A stretch of 64,000 nucleotides of DNA from Candidatus Nitrosopumilus sp. (GTDB lineage Archaea > Thermoproteota > Nitrososphaeria > Nitrososphaerales > Nitrosopumilaceae), in NCBI GenBank assembly GCA_013911135.1, contig JACERO010000079.1, positions 1 through 64,000 of the forward strand. The letters run 5' to 3'. The position numbers and the translations under genes are program-made. Numbering within the stretch: position 1 is the stretch's first letter; the number at the start of each line of letters is the position of its first letter. This document shows positions 38,963 through 49,141 of the stretch, piece after piece. The notes beneath the pieces were generated by a model. It ran no database searches. It saw only the letters and a program-made list of their open reading frames with translations, and had not been told where the DNA came from.

Positions 38963-39150
38963 ATGGGATTATTTGGATCCAGCAAAAATGAATTAAAATG
39001 CAAAAAATGTGGGACAGTTCTATCAGATCCTGAAAGATTAGAGAGACATCAGGAAAAAGCACATAGTAAAAAAAAGTGAAATGTCGAAATTGTGGGATTG
39101 AATTTATGAGTGAAGATAATTTAAGAAAACACAAGAAAAAATGTAAATAA
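38963..39150 (+). pseudogene. double C2H2/zinc-finger protein, frameshifted at an A8 tract
   Basis: MGLFGSSKNELKCKKCGTVLSDPERLERHQEKAHSKKK* ; other frame continues VKCRNCGIEFMSEDNLRKHKKKCK*. Confidence 0.65.
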
Positions 39151-39207
39151 AAATTCAGAATTGTTTAGAATAACTTTATAGGCTTAGATCTCAAAAGTTG
39201 TTTTGAT

Positions 39208-40254
39208 TTGGATATTTTAGAAAAAGTAGATTTGATTGAAAGGCCACCAACTGAAGAAGTAGTAACACGTGACGAATTAATTGAATTATTCAAGACAAAT
39301 TCTTCACCAAAACATTACATTGGTTTAGAAATTTCTGGTTTCTTGCATCTTGGTAGTTTGATTAGCACTGGTTTCAAAATTAATGATTTTATGAAAGCTG
39401 GAGTAAAGTGTACTGTATTTCTTGCAGATTGGCACACTCTAATTAATGATAAACTTGGTGGTGATTGGGATGTTATTACAAAAGTCTCAAAATATTATGC
39501 TGAGGCTTTCAAACTTGTATGTCCAGGAGTAAATATTGTTCTTGGTTCTGAACTTTATGATTCAAGAAAAGAGTACTGGAGGGAGTTTATTGAATTCACT
39601 AAACATATGTCCCTGAAACGCACAATGCGTACTCTAACTATTATGGGTAGAACTGAAGATGAAACAAAGATTGATCTTGCAAAATTACTTTATCCTCCTA
39701 TGCAAGCAGTTGATATTCATTCACTTGATTTAGATATTGTTCATTCAGGAATGGATCAGAGAAAGATCCACATGTTAGTAAGGGAGATTTTTCCTAAAAT
39801 GAAATGGAAAGTACCTGTTGCTGTTCACCATAAACTATTACCAGGACTTTCAAAACCTGCAGACACCAGTGATTCTCAAATATTAGGAAAGATGAGCAAG
39901 TCAGACCCAAATTCAGGTGTCTTTATCCATAATACAGATGATGAAATAAAGAAAAAGATTAGCAAAGCATGGTGTGAAGAAGCAAATACTCAGAACAATC
40001 CACTATTAGAGATTGCAAGAACAATAATCTTTCATAAGTTTAATAAAATGAATGTTGAAAGGCCTGAAAAATTTGGTGGGAATGTATCATATACAAATTA
40101 TAATCAATTAGAAACAGACTTTGCTGAAAAGAAATTGCATCCAGGGGATTTGAAACAAACTGTTGGAAGTTATTTAGTAAAAATAATTTCTCCAATTAGA
40201 GAAAAGCTAAATCTAAGTGAAGAACTATACGAGATAATAAAGAAAAGCTATTAG
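39208..40254 (+). CDS. tyrS: tyrosyl-tRNA synthetase
   Basis: 'YIGLEISGFLHLGSL', 'LADWHTLIND', 'KMSKSDPNSGVFI'. Confidence 0.92.
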   Translation: MDILEKVDLIERPPTEEVVTRDELIELFKTNSSPKHYIGLEISGFLHLGSLISTGFKINDFMKAGVKCTVFLADWHTLINDKLGGDWDVITKVSKYYAEAFKLVCPGVNIVLGSELYDSRKEYWREFIEFTKHMSLKRTMRTLTIMGRTEDETKIDLAKLLYPPMQAVDIHSLDLDIVHSGMDQRKIHMLVREIFPKMKWKVPVAVHHKLLPGLSKPADTSDSQILGKMSKSDPNSGVFIHNTDDEIKKKISKAWCEEANTQNNPLLEIARTIIFHKFNKMNVERPEKFGGNVSYTNYNQLETDFAEKKLHPGDLKQTVGSYLVKIISPIREKLNLSEELYEIIKKSY

Positions 40255-41045
40255 ACTTTTAGATCTGGATTGGTTTGTTCTTCTAAGTTATATTTTGATT
40301 TGTATCCTCGTGGATTTATCATCAAATCTTTGTAATTATATGTGGATGAATTTCCAATAATTACAGTACTAATCATGCCTAATTTATCAGAATGATTAGG
40401 TAAATTTTCCAAATCAGTCATAACAATTGTTTCAGATTCTCTGAACGCTCCTTTGATAATTGCAACAGGGGTTGTAGGTTTTCTATATTTTAAAAGAATT
40501 TTTCTAGTGTCTTGTAATTGATGAATTCTTTTCTTACTAGCTGGATTGTAAATAACAATTACAAAATCACCTTGTGCTGCAGCTTCAACTCTTTTTTGAA
40601 TAATTTCCCATGGAACTAACAAGTCACTCATACTAACAACTGCAAAATCAGTCATCAAGGGTGAACCAACTATTGATGCACAGGAATTTAGTGCAGACAC
40701 ACCTGGAATGATCTCAACTTGTAGACCATCTTTAGGATTCCAACCACTTTCAGCAAGTGTTTCATAAATTAATCCAGCCATTCCATAAATTCCAGGATCT
40801 CCACTTGATACAAGTGAAACAATTTTTCCTGATTTTGCAAGATCAATACATTGATGAGCTCTTTCAACTTCTTGTGTCATTGCATAACGATAAACTGTTT
40901 TACCTTCAATTAGATCTTGAACTAAATTTACATAAGTTTCATATCCAACAATTGTATCACTTTCAATAATTACTTCTTTTGCACGAAATGTCATGTGGTT
41001 ATGGTCACCAGGACCAACACCAACAATGTAGAGTTTACCAGTCAA
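40251..41045 (-). CDS. cobJ: precorrin-3B/cobalt-factor III C17-methyltransferase
   Basis: 'LYIVGVGPGDHNHMTFRA', 'VSSGDPGIYGMAGLI', 'EIIPGVSALNSCAS'. Confidence 0.9.
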   Translation of the reverse strand: MTGKLYIVGVGPGDHNHMTFRAKEVIIESDTIVGYETYVNLVQDLIEGKTVYRYAMTQEVERAHQCIDLAKSGKIVSLVSSGDPGIYGMAGLIYETLAESGWNPKDGLQVEIIPGVSALNSCASIVGSPLMTDFAVVSMSDLLVPWEIIQKRVEAAAQGDFVIVIYNPASKKRIHQLQDTRKILLKYRKPTTPVAIIKGAFRESETIVMTDLENLPNHSDKLGMISTVIIGNSSTYNYKDLMINPRGYKSKYNLEEQTNPDLKV

Positions 41046-41093
41046 TTTTAAAACAAATTATTTGTTAAGTAATTTATCCGTTTAGTGAAATTC

Positions 41094-42566
41094 CTATTGG
41101 AATGGATCTATGAATGGGCAATTAACTATATGATCACTATTAGTTGGTCGTGCAATGCTTACAGATATCAAATCATCTGCACGAAACGAATCAATATCTG
41201 ATTTTGTCTCTAGAATTTTTGCGGATTTTGCATCATTCCATTCAACTAGATAAATTCTCCACATTGGGCTGTAATTTGTATCACCAAGAGCAGCACCAGC
41301 AATTCCTGGTTGGAATCCTAGTGGACCAGAGCCTTTAATTCCATTTTTAAATTGGAAAAGATCAACTGCTCCAGAATGAGCTATTAGATTTGCAGAAGTA
41401 GGAGATGAAACAACTCCCATTGTTTCTGCAGGTTTTGAGGGGGTAGCATCAGTAACAATATAGTAGATTGTTCTTCCGTCAGGCCCCCAGCCTCTATGAG
41501 CCACAAAAGTTACAGTCAATTCTTCCTCATTGATTTCAATTATCTGACCACCACCGTATGACATTTCATCTGTAATTTCTTTATCAGAACGTACCATCAT
41601 CTGTCCATCAGACCAAACAATTTGAGGAGTATTAAGAACAATTCCTGTTTCATTAAATTCAATTCTACCACCTTCTTCAGCAGCAATTACATCAGCTGCA
41701 GATTCAAACATTATTGTTTTTTGACCTATTTTCCATGTAACTTCAATTACAGAACTCAATGCACTGTATTGTGATTCTTGTGATCGGATACTAGAAAATA
41801 CTTCATCTTGGAATCCATAAATTCCATCACCTTTAATTCCATTTTTAAAAACAAATAATTTTTGAAGAGCATCTTCGGGTACATTTGTAATGGCTGGAGC
41901 AAGTTCAACATTCCATCCTTGTTTTTCAGAAAGTGTTTTTGCATAATCTTCATCACTACTATCAGTTATAATGTAAAGAATTTGATTTCCTCCATGAATT
42001 CCTTTATGCATTGGAATTGTAGCTGGAATATTTGTTTTTGAAAGTAACAATGAAGGATCTTCTTTTTCTAATTCAATTTTTTGTATTATAACTTCAGTAG
42101 GTTGTCCTCGTATCCAACCATCAACACTAACAGTTACAGTGAATTCTTTTGAATTAGATGAATGTAATGCAAGTGCAGCTCCTGTAAACTCAAAAGAACC
42201 TGAATTTTCCTCTAAATCAATGAGAGATAATCCATAAACAGTATTTCCATCAACAGTCCATGTAGGTTAACCTTTTGCCTCTTGAGAGTTAATTTCGTGT
42301 AAAACTATTATCTGAACAGGTTTACTTGAGGTAAATGTCATTGAACCATCATAAAGAGTTCCTTCGTTAGGTGATAGAATAAGTGCTAATTGGTGATTTT
42401 GATGTCCTTGTCCTGGATCTTGAGAAGAGGTAACAGTTTGAGTAAAGTGAATTTTTTTTCTAGAACCTGCATCTACAAATTGATCAGATATTAAAGAAAC
42501 AGAAATAATACTAGCTACAAAAATTACAAAAATTACAATAACTAAAATACTAATTTGTTTGTTCAA
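41094..42566 (-). pseudogene. secreted protein with two repeated domains, interrupted by in-frame TAA at 42267-42269
   Basis: ORFs 42566..42267 and 42050..41094 share one frame; the 72 intervening codons are open (PTWTVDGNTVYGLSLIDLEENSGSFEFTGAALALHSSNSKEFTVTVSVDGWIRGQPTEVIIQKIELEKEDPSL). Confidence 0.75.
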
Positions 42567-42604
42567 TGAATCTAATTAAATTTATTCCCTTAAATGATTT
42601 TGTC

Positions 42605-44008
42605 TTAGTTAATTTTATCAAGTACAAATTCATTATGTAGAGCTTTTACTGCTGCATTTGCATCAGAATTTTTTACAATAAATGCAAGATTAAGCTCAGA
42701 TGAACCTTGAGTAATCATTGATACGTTAACTTTGTTTTTCTCAATTGCTCCAAAAACTTTTGAGGCTACTCCAACAGTTCCTCGCATACCTGAACCAATT
42801 AATGCAATAATAGCTACATTTGTAGTGACTTCTAATTTTTTGATAATTTTTCCTAATAATTCCATTTCTAATGCACTAACTGCTTTGTCAAGATCTGTAT
42901 TCTTTACTACAATTGTAATGCTTGATTCTGAAGGATTTTGTGAGATCATCATTACATTTATTCCGGATTTTGCCAATGTTGCAAATATCTTGGCTGCAGT
43001 TCCTGGTGTTCCAACCATACTACCACCCTGAATATCGATTAACCCATTATTTCGAACATTACTTACACATTTTACAGTATTTTTAGCAGATGAAGAAGTA
43101 GATGCAGTTACTAGAGTTCCTTCATTTTTTACATTGAAAGAATTTCTAATCTTCATTGGGATTTTCTTTGTTAATAGAGGTTCAAACGTTCGTGGATGTA
43201 TCTGCTTTGCACCAAACATAGCCATTTCAATTGCTTCTATGTATGATACTTCTTTTAGTAATTTTGCATTTTTAACAATTTTAGGATCTGCTGTCATAAG
43301 TCCATCTACATCACTCATCAACCAAATCTCGTCTGCTTTAATACAAGAACCAATAGTTGTTGCAGTGTAGTCAGAACCGCCTCTACCAAATGTAGTTACA
43401 TGTCCATGTTGATCTGCACCTGCAAATCCTCCTACAACAGGAATTGTTTTCTTTGAGAACAATGTATCTACTGTCTTTGATACTCTCAGTCTTGTTGTAT
43501 CAAAAAGTGGTCTGGATTCACCGAAGTTAGAATCAGTTACAATTCCTACTTCTTTGCCAGTAAGGGAAATTGATTTTTTACCTGAATCATTAATTGCTGA
43601 TGACACTAATTGTATTGATGATCTTTCACCAAATGAAATTAGATAGTCCATTGATCTGGGTGTAACTTCACCCAGTAACACCATTCCATCAATTAATGCA
43701 AGAAGTTCTGTAAAGTCTAGATCTAGTTTTATTAGTAATTTTTTTTGTGTATCAGATTTTTTGATTGTTTGTTTTGCTAATTGTTTATGTCTATTGACAA
43801 TTTTTGCTGCAAGTTGTTCAGCTTTTGATTTATTTTCTTTTTTTATTAACTCAGATATTTCTATGAGATCATCAGTAGTTCCACTTATTGCAGAACAAAC
43901 AACTAGAATTTGATGTTTTTTTGATAATGAGCTAATGTGTTGAGCTACAGCTTGGATATCTTTTGTAGTAGAAATTGATGTTCCACCATATTTTATTACA
44001 AGTCTCAT
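42605..44008 (-). CDS. lysC: aspartate kinase
   Basis: 'VIKYGGTSI', 'FGRGGSDYTATTIGSCIKADEIWLMSDVDG', C-terminal ACT domains. Confidence 0.92.
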   Translation of the reverse strand: MRLVIKYGGTSISTTKDIQAVAQHISSLSKKHQILVVCSAISGTTDDLIEISELIKKENKSKAEQLAAKIVNRHKQLAKQTIKKSDTQKKLLIKLDLDFTELLALIDGMVLLGEVTPRSMDYLISFGERSSIQLVSSAINDSGKKSISLTGKEVGIVTDSNFGESRPLFDTTRLRVSKTVDTLFSKKTIPVVGGFAGADQHGHVTTFGRGGSDYTATTIGSCIKADEIWLMSDVDGLMTADPKIVKNAKLLKEVSYIEAIEMAMFGAKQIHPRTFEPLLTKKIPMKIRNSFNVKNEGTLVTASTSSSAKNTVKCVSNVRNNGLIDIQGGSMVGTPGTAAKIFATLAKSGINVMMISQNPSESSITIVVKNTDLDKAVSALEMELLGKIIKKLEVTTNVAIIALIGSGMRGTVGVASKVFGAIEKNKVNVSMITQGSSELNLAFIVKNSDANAAVKALHNEFVLDKIN

Positions 44009-44043
44009 TTCAAAATACCTGAATTAGTTAATCTTTAAATGCT

Positions 44044-44790
44044 TTAACTTTCCACGCGTGGAGCCAAGTAAAAGTGAATTCTACCAATATTTGCGACTTT
44101 GAATTCAATTCTAAGAGGCTTTGCGCTCGAAAACTCACATGTAATCAAGCCTGCAGTACTTCCTACGGCTTTTATCACTGGATTAAGATATTCAAGACTG
44201 TAAGTACCAATACTATCTGCTTTTGAAAAAATTTCTTCAATATCTTCATCATCTTTGTCAAGATCAATTACTACTTCACCAGAGTCACTTTTGCCTGAAA
44301 AATCTGCTTTTGAATCAGATGTCTGAATTGTTAAATAATCAGATACAACTTGTACATCACCAAGAATCTTATCAAATTTTGAAGAAGACAAAGTAATTTT
44401 TGAATCATAAGGAATTTTTGGTAATGGAGTATCAGTTGCTGAACTTTCAATTAAACGCATTTTATATTTTTTATTTTTTCCAACTGTTACAAGTAACATA
44501 TTTTGCTCAGAGATACTAATCTCTATACTGTCTTTTTTGTCTGCTCTTTTGATAAGTTTTGAAAATTCATCTATTCGTACTCCAAATTTTATATCACTAT
44601 CGCATTCATATTTTTCAAATGCAGAATTAGGCCACGATATATCAATAAGTGCAACATGTGATGGATCCATTCCTCGAAAAGTAATTCCTTCTGCTGTTGC
44701 AACAAAAGTTGCTTCTTCAACAAGTGTTGATATTGCAGAAATTATTGCCTTTAGATCGTCTGAACCACTTGTTTTTGCTCCAAAAGTCAA
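44044..44790 (-). CDS. pcn: PCNA sliding clamp
   Basis: 'ITFRGMDPSHVALIDISW', C-terminal 'PLRIEFKVANIGRIHFYLAPRVES'. Confidence 0.9.
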   Translation of the reverse strand: MTFGAKTSGSDDLKAIISAISTLVEEATFVATAEGITFRGMDPSHVALIDISWPNSAFEKYECDSDIKFGVRIDEFSKLIKRADKKDSIEISISEQNMLLVTVGKNKKYKMRLIESSATDTPLPKIPYDSKITLSSSKFDKILGDVQVVSDYLTIQTSDSKADFSGKSDSGEVVIDLDKDDEDIEEIFSKADSIGTYSLEYLNPVIKAVGSTAGLITCEFSSAKPLRIEFKVANIGRIHFYLAPRVES

Positions 44791-44824
44791 ATCAACTTTG
44801 TTGACTTTACGTTCAAGTTAAACG

Positions 44825-45142
44825 TTATGTGTAATCACGCCAAGTGTATTTGCATTTTGAACAACAATAAAATCGAGTTGTAGGTTCATCAGCACTTCTA
44901 GTTTGAAACATCCACCAAACTGCTTCATCATGTCCACATTTTTTACAATCCATTTTGATTGTTGAATATGATTCTTCTCCTTCATTTCCTTCAAAAGCAA
45001 GAAGTGAAAAATCTGGTTCTTCTTCGTTAGTAATTTTTTTTGTTTCCTTTACTTTTTGTCCTTCAGTATAACCACATTTTGAACATTGAAGGCCAGAAAT
45101 ACTCTTTTTTAATTTGACCTCACATTTGGGGCAAAATTTCAA
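44825..45142 (-). CDS. transcription factor S (TFIIS/RPB9-like)
   Basis: 'MKFCPKCEVKLKK...LQCSKCGY', 'CKKCGHDEAVWWMFQTRSADEPTTRFYCCSKCKYTWRDY'. Confidence 0.93.
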   Translation of the reverse strand: MKFCPKCEVKLKKSISGLQCSKCGYTEGQKVKETKKITNEEEPDFSLLAFEGNEGEESYSTIKMDCKKCGHDEAVWWMFQTRSADEPTTRFYCCSKCKYTWRDYT

Positions 45143-45143
45143 T

Positions 45144-45422
45144 CTAATTTACCTTAATTTTAGAATTAAATAATTTTTTGTATTCTTCTGATGTTTTTAT
45201 TGCAGAATCTGTAGCTTTTTTGATCTCTCCTAGTGGTTTTGTGCTAGTATTGATTTTCATCCATATTTCATCGGTAAGGGGATGTTTTACAATAACTCCT
45301 GCAAAATCGACTTTTGATTCCTTTAGAAGCTCATGTTGAATAACATATAAAATTCCTATATCAGCCTCTTTTATTGAAATACTAAGTTCTTTTGGTTCTA
45401 AAGTAAGTACTTGAGCATCCAT
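45144..45422 (-). CDS. rpoL: DNA-directed RNA polymerase subunit L (RPB11-like)
   Basis: 'IQHELLKESKVDFAGVIVKHPLTDEIWMKI'. Confidence 0.85.
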   Translation of the reverse strand: MDAQVLTLEPKELSISIKEADIGILYVIQHELLKESKVDFAGVIVKHPLTDEIWMKINTSTKPLGEIKKATDSAIKTSEEYKKLFNSKIKVN

Positions 45423-45473
45423 GTAATCGGAAAAAGAACTTATTGTGGATATAAATCATTATGAGCGATTAAC

Positions 45474-46010
45474 ATGGGAGAAAGCAAGATTTTAGAGATT
45501 CATCTAGTAAAATCCAATGATGAGTACTCATCAGATGATAATATTGAGATTAATGTCCAGTTTTTAGTTGAAGGAGACATTAGAGATGCGTTTAACGAGG
45601 CAAATTGGACAAAAGCATACAACAACAATGATGTTGGATTCAAATTGAAATATGGTGTGAAATTGACGTCAGGTGGAATTAGAAAGAAGGAATTAGGTAG
45701 GACTGTTAACACCTATAGAAAGGCATCAATCTTTTGGACTAGAAATCCAAAACTGGTAAATCCAAACAAAGACAAAAGAATCTGGGTTCAGGTAGCCAAA
45801 AACTTTGAGCCATTTATTAGACTTTCAGAAGAAGAGGTAAGACAGGAATTATTTGACTTTAATGAAAAATTTGTATTCAAAGCATCAGATTTGGGAAAAG
45901 GTAAACACACGATTAGGTCTGAAGCATTTGCATCATGGCAAAAGCATGACTATACAGAGCCAGGAAGTGCCAAAAACAATTCCAGCAAAATTGAGATTAC
46001 AATCAATTAG
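45474..46010 (+). CDS. conserved hypothetical protein
   Basis: 178-aa ORF. Confidence 0.65.
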   Translation: MGESKILEIHLVKSNDEYSSDDNIEINVQFLVEGDIRDAFNEANWTKAYNNNDVGFKLKYGVKLTSGGIRKKELGRTVNTYRKASIFWTRNPKLVNPNKDKRIWVQVAKNFEPFIRLSEEEVRQELFDFNEKFVFKASDLGKGKHTIRSEAFASWQKHDYTEPGSAKNNSSKIEITIN

Positions 46011-46609
46011 GGATCCCAAACATCTCCGTAATAGTTATTCTCTACAATATCAAAATTAATATCAATACTATGAATGATCATCTCAGGAAACTTGCAATCT
46101 ATTGAATCAGAAATATATCCTGCCTCATGGATAAATCCAAAATAGTCAGTACCGTTATTTTCTGTAACTCCAATATACTTTAGAATATGAATTTGTTTTG
46201 CAGGAGTTCTATCATCCATACTTGGGATATAAAAAAAGTTACATCTTGCAACAAAGGTTTGATTGTTGCTAATCACTGCAACAAACTTCTCAGAAATTAG
46301 TTCAGTCTTGTTGCCAAACTGGAAATAGTTTGCATCAAATGTAACTCTTATTGTATCATCGTCTGCTTTAAGATCCTCAGTAGCATTATAAAGTTGGATG
46401 TCAGACATTGAACCATAGTATTTTCTCTCTCTGTCTACTCTTTCATAATGTGTATCACTGTCTCTATACTGATTATATTGTATGTTGCTCAAAGCATCAA
46501 TAATCACAATATCTTCAAATGTCTTTTCTGATTCAATTACAAGATAAATTATCCCAATTCCCACAGTTACAATCACTACAACAAAAATGATTAATAATCT
46601 AGTTTTCAT
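46007..46609 (-). CDS. hypothetical membrane-anchored protein
   Basis: N-terminal TM. Confidence 0.65.
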   Translation of the reverse strand: MKTRLLIIFVVVIVTVGIGIIYLVIESEKTFEDIVIIDALSNIQYNQYRDSDTHYERVDRERKYYGSMSDIQLYNATEDLKADDDTIRVTFDANYFQFGNKTELISEKFVAVISNNQTFVARCNFFYIPSMDDRTPAKQIHILKYIGVTENNGTDYFGFIHEAGYISDSIDCKFPEMIIHSIDINFDIVENNYYGDVWDP

Positions 46610-46944
46610 TTTCTTTTGTCTATATAATAAATTCCAAGAATGATCATTATGGGCATTACAAAGTAAATTGAAATTGCATTTACATTATCTTCAGGCATAA
46701 AGGGAAATGATGCTATTTCAATTCCCTCTGCTGTCCCACTCCAAGCCCCGATACCGTCACCTGTATCCCATGCATGAGTATAGCTCATAACAGGAGCTGT
46801 TTTAGAAAATAATATTAGAAATGGTTTACAAGTTTCAATGTCATCAGTTAATGCAAAACATGCTTCTTCAAGTGGCATTCTAATAAAGAAAAATATTACA
46901 AAAATTGTAATTACAATTAATATTTTGTATCTAGTTTTCATCAT
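46606..46944 (-). CDS. hypothetical membrane protein
   Basis: Two TM segments; 4-nt overlap with downstream gene. Confidence 0.6.
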   Translation of the reverse strand: MMKTRYKILIVITIFVIFFFIRMPLEEACFALTDDIETCKPFLILFSKTAPVMSYTHAWDTGDGIGAWSGTAEGIEIASFPFMPEDNVNAISIYFVMPIMIILGIYYIDKRK

Positions 46945-47305
46945 CTAATTTTTAGAATTTAGACACCATTTAATCAATACTCATCATATACTACTCCTAA
47001 GAGGCTTGAACCATGTTGGAAAGAAATAATGTTCAGTTCCAGATCATAAAGATTCACCAAGGTACCTTCAAAATTAATCCGTCCTGATCAGAGAGTACTT
47101 GGATTAATTTGGGACTCCTACACAAATTAACAATCCTTTTTTTAAAGGGGGTAGGGGAGGTATAATCTTGTTTCATTCTGGTGATACGTCCAGTTTTCTA
47201 GCAATTGTTATTATCAAATGAATTCAGTTGTGAGTAAAAAATTGGTTATCATACAAAAATACTCTGGTCAATTAGTGATATAAGGAACTTTTTGATTGAA
47301 TCAAC

Positions 47306-47458
47306 ATGGCAAAATACGATGGACTACTAGGACAACCAATACTTGAAGTAGAAGAACCTGATAAGGAAGGCGGAATTACCTTCATTATTAAAGACAATAG
47401 ATTTTTGTTCATAAAAGTAGTTGATGGGAAAATCGATACGATATCGATACCAGAATAG
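47306..47458 (+). CDS. small acidic protein A (50 aa) of a tandem paralog pair
   Basis: MAKYDGLLGQPILEVEEPDKEGGITFIIKDNRFLFIKVVDGKIDTISIPE. Confidence 0.65.
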   Translation: MAKYDGLLGQPILEVEEPDKEGGITFIIKDNRFLFIKVVDGKIDTISIPE

Positions 47459-47468
47459 GTGAATATGA

Positions 47469-47615
47469 ATGGAAAAATATGATTCAATCAAAATGGTAGA
47501 ACTTGTAAAGGTAGAAGATCCTGATTCAGAAGGCGGATTAACTTTGATCTTTGAAGATAACAAAACCTTGAAGATTAAGGTTGTTGATGGAAAACTAGTT
47601 TCAGAATTCGTCTAA
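47469..47615 (+). CDS. small acidic protein B (48 aa) of a tandem paralog pair
   Basis: MEKYDSIKMVELVKVEDPDSEGGLTLIFEDNKTLKIKVVDGKLVSEFV. Confidence 0.65.
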   Translation: MEKYDSIKMVELVKVEDPDSEGGLTLIFEDNKTLKIKVVDGKLVSEFV

Positions 47616-47616
47616 A

Positions 47617-48111
47617 CTAATTTTTTATGTGTTTTTCATAAAAACCGATAGCTAACTCTTGTACTTCAGATTGAATAGAACCAGGTCTTTCATCTCTAAT
47701 TTTTTTAATTGCTTCATCTGCTGAAAATTTTTTGTGTTTTATAAAGTAGCATGCAAGAATTGTTCCTGCTCTTCCCATTCCAGCAGCACAATGAACCATT
47801 ACTGCTTGATCATTTTTGATTTGTTCATGGATAAAATTTACTGCTGAATCTATTTTATCCATATCAGGTGCAGTAAGATCAGGAGTTGGCACATGAAGAT
47901 AATTAACATTTTTTATCCAGTTATCAGGTAAAGCGTTCTCAGTCATAGTTACAATTGATTTTACTCCTTGATTTAGAAGCCAACTAAATTCATCAAAACT
48001 TGTTGGCATTCCAGAACCAGCTAATTTTTCTTCAATTAACCAAGAAAAGTTAGTTGGTTTTTTTGTAATTTTACCATGAACCTTTCTCCAGATATTTCCG
48101 GGCTTACTCAT
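47617..48111 (-). CDS. dual-specificity/tyrosine protein phosphatase
   Basis: 'VMVHCAAGMGRAGTILACYFI' HCX5R signature. Confidence 0.88.
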   Translation of the reverse strand: MSKPGNIWRKVHGKITKKPTNFSWLIEEKLAGSGMPTSFDEFSWLLNQGVKSIVTMTENALPDNWIKNVNYLHVPTPDLTAPDMDKIDSAVNFIHEQIKNDQAVMVHCAAGMGRAGTILACYFIKHKKFSADEAIKKIRDERPGSIQSEVQELAIGFYEKHIKN

Positions 48112-48166
48112 GTAAGATGGTGATATTTTCTATATTTTTAACATTACGGAATTTTGTGTGAGTAAA

Positions 48167-48808
48167 TTATGATGCTACTGCTCTTACTGGTGAACCTGTA
48201 GCATCTTTAAGCTTTAGTGGAAGAATTGTAAAATTAAATTCCTTTGATGAAATTTTATTCAAGTTTGCCAAGTTTTCTACAATCAAAACATTGTTTTTTG
48301 ATAAAATATGATGAACACTAAATGATTCATCTTTTCCAAGATCTATGCTTGGAGAGTCTATTCCAACTAGATTGATCTTTTTTGATACAAGATATTTAGC
48401 GGCAGATATGTCCAATCCTGGATTTTCTGTGAAATAATTATCTTTTTTCAAATTTTTTTGCCATCCAGTAAAAAAGAAGACAGATAAGTGGTTGGAAATC
48501 TTTCCATTCTTTTTTTCAAATAAAGTAATGTCTAATTTAGTAATGGTAGTATTCCTAGTTTTTTGGAGTTTGATTATTGTAGCGTTTCCAATGAGTCTAT
48601 CAAGTGGAATTTGGTCTATTTTGAGACCATTTTTAACAAAATGATATGGTGCATCAATATGAGTTCCAGTGTGAGAGCTTAAGAATAATAGTTCAAGGTT
48701 ATACCCATCATTCTTTAGATCAGACCAAGAAATGAATTGCGGGTTTGGAGAACCAGGAAAGCTTGGAATGGATTCTGATATTGTCAGTGTTAGATCTATT
48801 GGTTTCAC
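48167..48808 (-). CDS. cyclase/kynurenine formamidase-like metal-dependent hydrolase
   Basis: 'SSHTGTHIDAPYHFVKNG'. Confidence 0.85.
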   Translation of the reverse strand: MKPIDLTLTISESIPSFPGSPNPQFISWSDLKNDGYNLELLFLSSHTGTHIDAPYHFVKNGLKIDQIPLDRLIGNATIIKLQKTRNTTITKLDITLFEKKNGKISNHLSVFFFTGWQKNLKKDNYFTENPGLDISAAKYLVSKKINLVGIDSPSIDLGKDESFSVHHILSKNNVLIVENLANLNKISSKEFNFTILPLKLKDATGSPVRAVAS

Positions 48809-48883
48809 ACCAACAAATCTTGATGGTGATTAATCAGTTTTTGAATTATGAAAGGTTAAATACTGTTTGATAAAAAATTTCGT

Positions 48884-49141
48884 GTGCCTACTGCATATGT
48901 TCTATTAAATTCAGATTTAGGATCAGATGAGTCAATCATTAATGAAGTAAAACAGATTCTTGCTGAAGAAGATGTTACATCTGAGGTTCAAGGAGTTTAT
49001 GAAGTATATGACATTGTCTTAAAGTTATCATCTGATGATGCTGAAAAATTACGTGCAATTATCACTAACAAAATCAGAAAAATTAGTAAAGTTCAATCAA
49101 CGTTAACTATGATGGTAATAGAAGAGCAAGAAGGTCTATAG
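48884..49141 (+). CDS. stand-alone Lrp/AsnC ligand-binding (RAM) domain protein
   Basis: 'PTAYVLLNSDLGSDESIINEVKQI...VYEVYDIVLKLSSDDAEKLRAIITNKIRKISKVQSTLTMMVIE'; no HTH. Confidence 0.8.
   Translation: MPTAYVLLNSDLGSDESIINEVKQILAEEDVTSEVQGVYEVYDIVLKLSSDDAEKLRAIITNKIRKISKVQSTLTMMVIEEQEGL

Noticed and set aside
47272-47563. Minus-strand ORFs 47272-47487 and 47327-47563
   Set aside because: Low-complexity, antisense to the tandem paralogous plus-strand ORFs
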